Source of the DNA: a bacterium
GTDB lineage: Bacteria; CSSED10-310; JAJRTK01
Reading direction: 5' to 3'
Length of the DNA: 21,259 nucleotides
NCBI GenBank assembly: GCA_024278345.1
Contig: JAJRTK010000469.1
Span: forward strand, 1 to 21,259
Shown here: in pieces, positions 1 to 6,976 of the stretch
Position numbering within the stretch: the stretch's first letter is position 1
Layout: the number at the start of each line of letters is the position of its first letter
Notes under the pieces: model-generated
What the model was told of the DNA's origin: nothing
The model's input: the letters and a program-made list of their open reading frames with translations, nothing else
Database searches by the model: none
Program-made: the position numbers and the translations under genes

Positions 1-1
1 C

Positions 2-421
2 ACCCTGGACCTCGCCGCGCTCGTAGCCAGGGTCGTGCCCAGGAAGAAGGGCCGGTGGAGAATCCACCCGGCAACTCGTGTTTTCCAGAGTCTACGCTTG
101 GCCGTAAATGAGGAACTCGAGCAGATTGTCCCTGCCCTCGATGCAGCGATGGAACGCCTGCGAGTCGGAGGGCGAATTGTGGCCATCAGCTTCCATTCCT
201 TGGAAGATCGCCTGGTGAAACGGCGATTTCGCCTCTGGGCCGCCGATTGCGTTTGCCCGACGCACCAGCCCATCTGCAATTGCGGCAAAACCCCTGTGGC
301 GCAGATTCTTACCCGGAAGCCGCTCAGACCCTCGGCGGTGGAAACCCAAGGGAACCCTCGCGCCAGGAGTGCCCGCCTGAGAGCCGCGGAAAAAATCAAG
401 GAATGGCCCCATGCGGTATAA
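2..421 (+). CDS. rsmH: 16S rRNA m4C1402 methyltransferase RsmH, C-terminal part
   Basis: RsmH (MraW) is a SAM-dependent enzyme that N4-methylates C1402 of 16S rRNA in the ribosomal P site. The window begins inside the gene: the frame is open from base 2, and the residues before the first GTG (position 35) already match the family (TLDLAALVARVVPRKK). About the last 139 residues are present. They include the conserved block RIHPATRVFQSLRLAVNEEL and the motif AISFHSLEDRLVKRRFR, followed by the cysteine-containing segment CVCPTHQPICNCG near the C-terminus. The gene ends in TAA at 419-421 and overlaps the start of ftsL by 11 bases, as expected for the first genes of a dcw operon. The SAM-binding N-terminal half lies outside the window. 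Identification is secure. Confidence 0.96.
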   Translation, partial: TLDLAALVARVVPRKKGRWRIHPATRVFQSLRLAVNEELEQIVPALDAAMERLRVGGRIVAISFHSLEDRLVKRRFRLWAADCVCPTHQPICNCGKTPVAQILTRKPLRPSAVETQGNPRARSARLRAAEKIKEWPHAV

Positions 422-962
422 TGGAAAAGGCGTGGTCTCGGGGCGTAGAGCTCAGGCAGGCAGATCGAGGACTGCCTTGGTGGCGCGGCGGTCTTCTCTG
501 GGCAAGACAGGGAGTGTGTCGGCGACACGGCGCTCTTCTCCAGGTAAGAAACGAATCTCCGGTGGAACCTCTTCGCCGCGGAAGGCGAGCCGATCTCGTG
601 TCCGGACATCCCGTCAAATTCCTGGCCGCGGCTTCTTCAAGGTTCGCCCGAGGTTAACCCGAGGCCGGCTCAAAATGGCCTTTCCGCTCTTGATCTTGGT
701 GTTGGCGGCCTCGGCTGTAGTTTGGGTCGTGGACAGCCGTACACGCCTCATCGAGGGAAGCTACGAGATCGGGCGGCTACGATCGGAGCTGGAGGATCTG
801 GAGATGCGAAACCGGCAGTTGCGGCTGGAGATCTCGTCACTGAGCCAGCCGGTGGATTTGGAGAGGACGATCCAGAAGTTGGGATTACAGCCGCCAACGC
901 CGGAGCATTTGTCCTTCATTCCTCCCCGTGGAGCTGACCTCTTTTCAGGGAGCGGCTCATGA
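411..962 (+). CDS. ftsL: FtsL-like divisome protein with a long basic N-terminal tail
   Basis: FtsL is a small bitopic protein that links FtsQ to the FtsW-FtsI septal synthase. Identity rests on position (between rsmH and ftsI) and architecture. Residues 89-107 (MAFPLLILVLAASAVVWVV) form one membrane segment. They are followed by a short periplasmic coiled coil (about 115-145, RLRSELEDLEMRNRQLRLEI) and the FtsL-type ending DLERTIQKLGLQPPTPEH. The protein is 183 aa, longer than the usual 90-120 aa. The extra length is an 88-residue cytoplasmic tail rich in Arg, Ser, Lys and Gly, with a repeated motif ARRSSLGK (25-32) and TRRSSPGK (39-46). ATG 411 follows AAGGA at a workable distance and overlaps the rsmH stop. 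The stop TGA overlaps the ftsI ATG (ATGA). Sequence conservation in FtsL is low, so the name depends partly on context. Confidence 0.82.
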   Translation: MRYNGKGVVSGRRAQAGRSRTALVARRSSLGKTGSVSATRRSSPGKKRISGGTSSPRKASRSRVRTSRQIPGRGFFKVRPRLTRGRLKMAFPLLILVLAASAVVWVVDSRTRLIEGSYEIGRLRSELEDLEMRNRQLRLEISSLSQPVDLERTIQKLGLQPPTPEHLSFIPPRGADLFSGSGS

Positions 963-2938
963 GAAAGAACGGCCATCAGCGGAGCCGCCAGCGGTTACGC
1001 CTCTTTGCGTGGGCGTGGATTCTGGGTTTTTCTGTTTTGGCGACAAGACTGGTTCAGCTCTCGGTGGTCGCCCAGTCCAAGTATCGTAAGCGGGCGCTCC
1101 TGCAGCACAAACGGGAAGTCCGACAGGCTCCCGGGCGCGGCTCGATTCTGGACCGAAACGGCGAGCTTTTGGGGATCAGCATCGATGTCGATTCCATTTT
1201 CGCGGCTCCAAGCTCCATGCAAGATCTCCCAAAGGCAGCCTTGCTCTTGGCGGGAGCTCTTGGCCGCACCCCGGCCCGATTAGAGAAAAGCCTGCGCCCC
1301 ACCTGAGACTTTGTCTGGCTCGCACGTCAGGTGAGCCCTGAAAACGCACGAGAAGTCTATGACTTGGGGCTTGCCGGAATAGGTTTCGTCAAGGAGAGCC
1401 GCCGGTTCTATCCAAAAAAGGAGCTGGCGGGCCAGTTGTTGGGTTTTGTCGATCTCGATGGCAAAGGGCTGGAAGGGTTAGAGCGGACATTTGACTTCGT
1501 CCTTCGAGGCCAAGGCGGGCGAGTGATTACAGAGATCGATGCAAAGCGGCGGCGCCTTCCAGTACTGGAACAGGTGATCGAAAGGCGCACTGCGGGGCGG
1601 GATTTGGTTTTGACCCTGGATCACGTGATCCAGCACATTGTGGAACGGGAGCTTTCCAGGGCCGTCAAGTCGGAGCGTGCAAAAAGTGGCGTGGTGGTGG
1701 TGTTTGATCCAAGGCTGGGTGATGTCTTGGCCATGGCGACGGCTCCTGGTTTCGATCCGAACCGGTTCCGGAAGTCGGCTGCGGCGGATTGGCGCAACCG
1801 GGCCCTTTCCGACACCTTCGAGCCAGGTTCCACCATGAAGCCGTTCGCCGTGGCCGGTTGTCTGGAAGAGAAGCGCTGCAACCCCGAGACCGTCATCGAT
1901 TGCGGGATGGGATCCTTCCGGATCGGCGGACATACCTTCACCGATCACCATCGCTACGGCTATTTGAGCGTGGCGGATGTCCTGAAGCACTCCTCGAATA
2001 TCGGGGCGATGAAAATTGCACTTCGCCTGGGCCGGCAGCGCTTGTACCAAACCCTGGGGGCGTTTGGCTTCGGCAAGAAGCTCACGGCGCTCTCCCAAGA
2101 AGCGGCAGGCCGTTTGCCCCCGCCGGAAAAATGGTCGAAAACGACCATCGCTGCCGTGGCCATGGGGTATGAGATGATGGCCACTCCACTCCAACTTGCC
2201 GCCGCTTATGGGGCAATTGCCAACGGAGGGCTCTTGCTCCGACCTCGGTTCGTGCTTTCTCCCAGCCATCTGGAGCCTTCCGAAGTACTGGGCCGCGTCT
2301 TGTCTACCAAGAATGCCCGAGCTCTTCGGAAGATGCTCCAAAGGGTCGTGGAAGGCGGTACGGGGAAGGCTGGACGCATCCAAGGCTTGACCGCGGCAGG
2401 GAAGACGGGAACGGCGAAAAAGTTGGATCCGCGCACCGGGAAATACTCGCCAACCGCGGTTCGCGCCACGTTTGTGGGAATGATCCCGGCGGAGGACCCA
2501 GAAATTGTCATCGTCGTCACCTTGGACGAGCCCAAGAAAAACCCGTGGGGCGGTCTGGCGGCCGCTCCGGTATTCCGGGCTATCGGACGACAAACCATGG
2601 GCTATCTGAGGACCTCGCGGCCCGTTGTCCCACCCGATGGCCTTCTTCCCGATCCAAAGCCCCGCGACTCTTCCAAAGGTCCCAACGGAGACAAACCGCG
2701 CCCACGTGATCTCGGCCACCCGCGCCGACCTCGAGCAGTTGAGTCGCCAGCGGATCTTGTGGGGTTGAGCATGAGGCGGGCATTGAGGGAGGCGCAAAAT
2801 CGAGGCTGGAGCTTGCGGGTCTCCGGGAGCGGTTATGCCGCGGCGGTCCATTTGGATGCCCAATCGGACAGGGAGCACCCCATCTGGAACGTGGCGTTCA
2901 AGCCAGGGCTCATCGGTGTCACAAAAGGAGGGCGGTAG
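959..2938 (+). CDS. ftsI: FtsI/PBP3 septal transpeptidase with PASTA domain, interrupted by an in-frame TGA
   Basis: FtsI is the class B penicillin-binding protein that cross-links septal peptidoglycan with FtsW. ATG 959 overlaps the ftsL stop. Read through codon 116 the protein is 659 residues: membrane anchor at about 13-35, an N-terminal dimerisation/pedestal domain, then the transpeptidase domain with S291-T-M-K, S345-S-N and K482-T-G. A C-terminal PASTA-like domain starts at about residue 595 (ADLVGLSMRRALREAQNRGW). The anomaly is TGA at 1304-1306. Upstream residues end KSLRPT and downstream residues in the same frame resume DFVWLARQVSPENAREVYDLG, the usual PBP pattern, so a single codon is affected and there is no frameshift. 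As written it gives a 115-aa and a GTG-initiated 535-aa product, the latter without a membrane anchor. TGA is a normal stop in neighbouring genes, so the code is standard. Sequencing error, recent mutation (for example CGA to TGA) or readthrough remain possible. Confidence 0.9.
1300..1333. other. Inverted repeat enclosing the ftsI in-frame TGA
   Basis: CACCTGA (1300-1306) and TCAGGTG (1327-1333) are perfect reverse complements separated by 20 bases. The in-frame TGA is the last three bases of the left arm, and the only nearby in-frame start codon (GTG 1331) lies in the right arm. The loop contains a small GAC-TTT-GTC mini-hairpin. The repeat may be a chance match inside coding sequence or a structure affecting decoding. 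It does not look like a bacterial selenocysteine insertion element. Confidence 0.4.
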
Positions 2939-3045
2939 TGTTCGTGAACCAGATCAGCTTAGCCAAGCCTGCAATGGGGTGTCACGGGATGGGTGCCCTC
3001 ATCGATCTTTCTCTGAAATGGACCCAGGAAGGGACCGGGCCTTGA
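2938..3045 (+). CDS. Small 35-codon reading frame in the murE-murF slot
   Basis: A GTG codon at 2938 overlaps the ftsI stop (TAGTG). It is preceded by AGGAGG at optimal spacing, better than most start sites in this cluster. The frame runs 35 codons and ends in TGA 3043-3045, overlapping the TTG start of mraY (TTGA). The product starts MFVNQISLAKPAMG and has no recognisable domain or signal peptide. About two thirds of third codon positions are G or C, like the neighbours. In other dcw clusters murE and murF occupy this place. By eye, the stretch AMGCHGMGALIDLSLK faintly resembles the GSRGMxMExVxEAL ending of MurF, so a deletion scar that keeps the upstream start signal and couples translation to mraY is one reading. 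A leader peptide or chance frame are alternatives. Confidence 0.45.
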   Translation: MFVNQISLAKPAMGCHGMGALIDLSLKWTQEGTGP

Positions 3046-4127
3046 TTTACCATCTCCTCTATCCACTCCACGACGTGATCTCGGTGTTACGGGTCTTCCG
3101 ATACATCACGCTTCGAACCGCCTACGCAAGCTTGACGGCCCTGGCCATTTCACTTCTCCTGGGCCCCGCCCTGATCCGGAGCCTCCGGCGTTTTCAGATT
3201 GGTCAGACAATCCGAGAAGACGGTCCCCAGAGCCATCAGAAGAAATCCGGAACTCCCACCATGGGCGGGCTGCTCATTCTCATCGCCACGGTACTGCCCA
3301 CGCTCATGTGGGCCGACCTCGGGAATCGGATGATCCACATCGTTCTCTTGACGACTCTGGCCCTGGGCGGCCTAGGTTTCTTGGACGACCTCTTGATGCT
3401 CCGGCGTGGCAAGAACGAGGGACTTCGACCGCGGCAGAAACTCGCGGGCCAGGTGGTGGTAGGCCTGCTATTGGGCACTTATCTCTACTTATACCCAGCC
3501 TCGGCGGAGCTTGGGAGCGCCCTTCCCGTGCCCTTCTTCAAGCACCTGGCGATTCCTTTGGGACTTGCCTGCATCCCATTTACCGCATTTGTGCTCGTGG
3601 CCTTTTCCAACGCCGTCAACCTCACCGATGGCTTGGATGGCCTCGCTATCGGCCCCACCATCGTCGCGGCTTCGGCTCTGGCCCTTCTTTCTTATCTGGC
3701 GGGACACCGGATCGCGGCCGACTATCTCCAGATCGCCGCCATCAGCGAAGCCGGAGAACTGACGATCTTTTGCGGCGCTCTCGTGGGGGCGGGACTGGGG
3801 TTCTTGTGGTTCAATTGCCATCCAGCGGAAGTCTTCATGGGGGACGTTGGCTCGCTTGCTCTGGGGGCCGCGCTAGCTACCGTGGCACTCTTGGTTCGCC
3901 AGGAACTCCTGTTTGCCGTAATTGGCGGCGTCTTTGTCTTGGAAATCCTCTCCGTGATCATCCAGGTAGGAAGCTTCAAGCTCCGGGGAAAACGGGTTTT
4001 TCGCATGTCTCCCTTGCATCACCATTTCGAACTCTTGGGGTGGCCGGAGTCAAAAGTCACCGTGCGGTTTTGGCTGATTTCCATCTTCTTCGCACTCCTG
4101 GCTCTTTCAACGCTGAAACTCCGATGA
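3042..4127 (+). CDS. mraY: Phospho-N-acetylmuramoyl-pentapeptide transferase MraY
   Basis: MraY transfers phospho-MurNAc-pentapeptide from UDP to undecaprenyl phosphate, forming lipid I at the inner membrane face. The start is TTG 3042: the next residues, IYHLLYPLHDVISVLRVFRY, match the usual MraY N-terminus, AGGAAGGGA precedes it at good spacing, and it overlaps the stop of the preceding small frame. ATG 3018 is an in-frame alternative. At 361 aa the length is typical for the family. Landmarks are PTMGG (about 71), the Asp-Asp pair about 115 in FLDDLLM, NAVNLTDGLDGLA (about 191-203), MGDVGSLALG, and the MSPLHHHFE segment (about 320-330), with about ten membrane segments between. All expected catalytic and nucleotide-binding residues are visible. 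murE and murF are not upstream, so their products must be encoded elsewhere. Confidence 0.96.
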   Translation: MIYHLLYPLHDVISVLRVFRYITLRTAYASLTALAISLLLGPALIRSLRRFQIGQTIREDGPQSHQKKSGTPTMGGLLILIATVLPTLMWADLGNRMIHIVLLTTLALGGLGFLDDLLMLRRGKNEGLRPRQKLAGQVVVGLLLGTYLYLYPASAELGSALPVPFFKHLAIPLGLACIPFTAFVLVAFSNAVNLTDGLDGLAIGPTIVAASALALLSYLAGHRIAADYLQIAAISEAGELTIFCGALVGAGLGFLWFNCHPAEVFMGDVGSLALGAALATVALLVRQELLFAVIGGVFVLEILSVIIQVGSFKLRGKRVFRMSPLHHHFELLGWPESKVTVRFWLISIFFALLALSTLKLR

Positions 4128-4377
4128 GGCGGCACAGCATGACCCACACAACAAGAGAAGGAAAAGGCGAAAACAAATCTCTTTTCTCGGGTTGCGTTCC
4201 GCTCCCGTCGCTCACCTCCGTTGCGCGCCGTCCGCCTATTGGCGCCCTCCAGCTAGAGCTCTGTCCGGAAAATAAGGAAGAACCCACCACCGGTATCGAC
4301 TCGTTTCTTATGAGCAGCCGGGGCTTTTCGGAGACGGGAAGTGTGCCGTTGCCCTCCATTCCAGAGGAGCAGCGCTG
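4128..4377 (+). other. 250-bp spacer between mraY and murD
   Basis: This is the first sizeable break in the overlapping gene chain. It holds an 80-codon frame (ATG 4139 to TGA 4379-4381), whose stop overlaps the murD TTG (TTGA). That frame has only a weak, distant GAGG before its ATG, and its composition and predicted product give no sign of a protein family. I treat it as probably non-coding. No convincing -35/-10 pair or terminator hairpin was found. The region may carry an internal promoter for murD onwards or be left over from lost sequence. Confidence 0.4.
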
Positions 4378-5832
4378 TTGAATCTCTCGAACAGAAAAGA
4401 GATCCCGAAAAACGGGAATGAGCTGCCAAGGGGAAAACGAGTCCTGCTGGTGGGGCTGTCGAGAAGCGGCGTGGCGGCGGCTCGGGCCCTCGCACCATTG
4501 GGTTACGAGCTTCGTGGCGCCGACAGTTCTATCGACTTGGATCCGGCGGTCCGATCCGATCTCGAAAAGTTGGGCGTTACCCTGGAACTGGGGCCTCACG
4601 GGGAAAAAAGTTTCTTGGGTTCCCATTGGATCGTCCTAAGCCCCGGCGTTCCCCGGGATCTTGCTCCTTTGGTCTCTGCTGGGGCAGAGGAGATTCCCAT
4701 TCTGGGAGAACTGGAACTGGCCTTCCGCTTGGCCCGTCTGCGGAGCCGCGGCGAGGATCGGGGCAAGTTCGTGGCGATCACCGGGACCAATGGCAAGAGC
4801 ACCACCACCATGATGGTGGGCGCGATGCTCTCCGCCGCCGGGAAGGACCATCTGGTGGGCGGCAACATCGGGACGCCCCTTTCTCATCGCCTGGAATCGG
4901 TTCCGGAGTGGATTGTCGCGGAGGTGAGCTCCTTCCAACTCGAGGCGGTAGAGCGGTTTCGGCCTCGCGTGGCAGCATTGCTCAATCTTTCAGAAGACCA
5001 TCTGGAGCGCCATGGAGGGTTCGGAGCTTACGTTGAGGCAAAGGCCGCCATCTGCCAGAGGATGGGGGCTGGCGATTGCTTGGTGTACAACGCTGACGAC
5101 GATGCGGTCGTCGCCCTTGTCAAGCGATGGCCCACACTGAAAAAGATGCCCTTTTCACCGCTGAGGCCGGTGGAAGGTGCCTGCATCGTCGATGAATGCT
5201 TGTCACTTTGGCGCCATGGCCAGGTGGTGCCGGTCTTGGAAATCCGGCGGGTTCCCCTTGAGGGACTCCACAATCAAGAGAACGCACTGGCCGCTCTGGC
5301 CGTTGGCTCCGAGCTTGGATTGTCCGACAAGGCCATGTCAAAGGCCCTTGAAGAATACCGACCGCTGCCCCATCGGTGCCAGCTTGTGGGCGAATGCCGC
5401 GACGTTCGCTTTTACGATGACTCCAAGGCGACAAATGTCGGAGCCGCCGTCAAGACGTTGGAGAGCTTTCCGGGCACCGTGGTCCTCATCGCCGGAGGGA
5501 AGGACAAAGGCGGTGACCTTTCCCCCCTCGTGGAGAGCATCGGCCGAAAGGCGCGTTGGGTCGTGCTCATGGGAGAGGCTCGGAAAAGATTGGCGAAAAG
5601 TCTTCGGGAGTTCGGGCGCTTCGAAATGGCGATCTCCTTGACCGAGGCCGTGGAGCTTGCGTTTCAACGTGCGGAACCAGGAGACTCAGTGGTGTTGGCT
5701 CCGGCATGCTCGAGTTACGATATGTTTCGGGACTATCGCCACCGCGGAGAGGCTTTTTGCCGTGCGGCCGCCGCGGTTTGCAGCAGGGAAACAGCCGCGT
5801 CCGGGGCAAGTCGCCGGGAGTTGAAAGAATGA
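4378..5832 (+). CDS. murD: UDP-N-acetylmuramoylalanine--D-glutamate ligase MurD
   Basis: MurD adds D-glutamate to UDP-MurNAc-L-Ala in the cytoplasm, an ATP-dependent step of peptidoglycan precursor synthesis. The 484-aa frame has the N-terminal UDP-binding Rossmann motif VLLVGLSRSGVAAARAL, the Mur ligase P-loop ITGTNGKSTTT (about residues 135-145), GGNIGTPL, EVSSFQLE, the metal-site motif NLSEDHLERH, and the C-terminal substrate motif YDDSKATNVGAA followed by IAGGKDKGGDL. No upstream in-frame ATG exists. TTG 4378 is preceded by AGAGGAG eight bases away, so the non-ATG start is well supported. About 20 residues precede the first conserved strand. The stop TGA overlaps the ftsW ATG (ATGA), indicating translational coupling. 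Length and motifs are typical for an intact enzyme. Confidence 0.96.
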   Translation: MNLSNRKEIPKNGNELPRGKRVLLVGLSRSGVAAARALAPLGYELRGADSSIDLDPAVRSDLEKLGVTLELGPHGEKSFLGSHWIVLSPGVPRDLAPLVSAGAEEIPILGELELAFRLARLRSRGEDRGKFVAITGTNGKSTTTMMVGAMLSAAGKDHLVGGNIGTPLSHRLESVPEWIVAEVSSFQLEAVERFRPRVAALLNLSEDHLERHGGFGAYVEAKAAICQRMGAGDCLVYNADDDAVVALVKRWPTLKKMPFSPLRPVEGACIVDECLSLWRHGQVVPVLEIRRVPLEGLHNQENALAALAVGSELGLSDKAMSKALEEYRPLPHRCQLVGECRDVRFYDDSKATNVGAAVKTLESFPGTVVLIAGGKDKGGDLSPLVESIGRKARWVVLMGEARKRLAKSLREFGRFEMAISLTEAVELAFQRAEPGDSVVLAPACSSYDMFRDYRHRGEAFCRAAAAVCSRETAASGASRRELKE

Positions 5833-6965
5833 AAAGCGGGACTGGGGGACGATATGATCGCACCATCATGGTGGCCGCATTGATCTTGATGGCCGTGGGC
5901 TGCGTCATGGTCTATTCCGCGTCCGGCGTGAAGGCTGCTGAACTCTACGGAGATCCCTACCACTTCTTTCGCCGCCAGCTTGTTTTCGTGATCCTGGCCG
6001 TGCCACTTCTTGGCTTTTGTGCTCGGATCCCCGCGGCCACGGTCTACCGGGTGGCCTTGCCGTTGGCACTTTTGACCGCGGGGTTGCTGGTCCTGGTACT
6101 CATTCCCGGGATTGGCCTCAAAATTGGTGGAGCCAGAAGGTGGTTGGGGACGGCCGGTGCCAGGTTACAGCCTTCAGAGTTGGCCCGGTTGGCCCTGGTG
6201 GTGATCCTCGCTCGTTTCCTGGCCGTCCGCCTGGAACGTGGAGAGGAAGAAAATACACGGTTGACCCTCTTTCCCGCGCTGTTCATCAGCGGATTGCTCT
6301 CGGGCCTGGTCCTACTGGAACCGGATTTTGGGACCATGGCAGCCATGGGAGGCGTGACGCTTTGCCTCATCTTCGTGGCAGGTGTCCCGTCAAGGCAAAT
6401 CGCGCGAATCGTCACGGTGGGCTTGGTTTGCCTGGCCCTACTCATCGCCTCCGCGGGCTACCGGCGGAGCCGGTTTATGGCCTTCCTCTCACCCGACGCC
6501 GACCCAGCCGGTTCCGGATACCATGTTCGCCAATCTCTCTTGGCCGTCGGGGCAGGAGGCGTCATCGGTGTCGGCATTGGCAACAGCCGCCAAAAACTGT
6601 TCTACTTACCCGCGGCTCACACGGACTTCATCTTTGCTGTCATCGCGGAAGAAACGGGGCTTGTGGGGAGCTTTACGGTGGTGCTGCTCGTGGCTCTCAT
6701 ACTATTTCGGGGACTCTCCATTGCCAGGCGTCAAAAGGAGTCGTTTCGGATGTTGTTGGCCGTGGGCCTCACAACCAACTTCGGTCTCAGTGCGCTCATA
6801 AATTTTGGGACCGTCTTGTCGCTGCTACCCACGACGGGAATGAGCTTGCCGTTGGTGAGTTATGGGGGCTCGTCGCTCCTTTGCCAATCTGTCTCCTTGG
6901 GGCTGTTGTTATCTCTGTCACGCGCTCCCTCTCCGCCGATCCGCGGGCGGAGAGGTAGACGCTAG
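5829..6965 (+). CDS. ftsW: FtsW septal peptidoglycan glycosyltransferase (SEDS family)
   Basis: FtsW polymerises lipid II into septal glycan strands together with FtsI. The start is ATG 5829, overlapping the murD stop; a longer upstream frame is only the murD shadow. The 378-aa product has about ten membrane helices. SEDS landmarks include VYSAS in the first helix, QPSELARLALVVILA, LLEPDFGTMAAM, the long periplasmic loop with GYHVRQSLLAVGAGG and GNSRQKLFYLPAAHTDFIFA (the Asp of AHTDF being the proposed catalytic residue), and MSLPLVSYGGSSLL near the end. The C-terminus is short and basic (PPIRGRRGRR). In textbook clusters murG follows. Here murC starts only 11 bases later, so murG is absent from this locus. 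FtsW rather than RodA is inferred from the dcw position. Confidence 0.95.
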   Translation: MKSGTGGRYDRTIMVAALILMAVGCVMVYSASGVKAAELYGDPYHFFRRQLVFVILAVPLLGFCARIPAATVYRVALPLALLTAGLLVLVLIPGIGLKIGGARRWLGTAGARLQPSELARLALVVILARFLAVRLERGEEENTRLTLFPALFISGLLSGLVLLEPDFGTMAAMGGVTLCLIFVAGVPSRQIARIVTVGLVCLALLIASAGYRRSRFMAFLSPDADPAGSGYHVRQSLLAVGAGGVIGVGIGNSRQKLFYLPAAHTDFIFAVIAEETGLVGSFTVVLLVALILFRGLSIARRQKESFRMLLAVGLTTNFGLSALINFGTVLSLLPTTGMSLPLVSYGGSSLLCQSVSLGLLLSLSRAPSPPIRGRRGRR

Positions 6966-6976
6966 AGGGGGTCGCC

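Noticed and set aside
1304-1306. TGA recoded as Trp or Gly by an alternative genetic code
   Set aside because: ftsL, mraY, murD, murC, ftsA and ftsZ all end at TGA where family length predicts, so TGA is a working stop.
1304-1345. Selenocysteine codon in FtsI
   Set aside because: The position is in the non-catalytic N-terminal domain, and the downstream stem lacks the features of known bacterial SECIS hairpins.
1478-2878. 466-codon open frame on the - strand
   Set aside because: It lies wholly opposite ftsI, whose transpeptidase motifs are clear; the antisense product has no recognisable motif and reflects GC-rich codon use.
3308-4138. Long + strand frame overlapping mraY
   Set aside because: It is a shifted frame of mraY; the product is Arg/Gly/Pro-rich and unstructured.
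4139-4381. 80-codon gene between mraY and murD
   Set aside because: The ribosome binding site is weak and the product shows no protein-like features; kept only as a note in the spacer entry.
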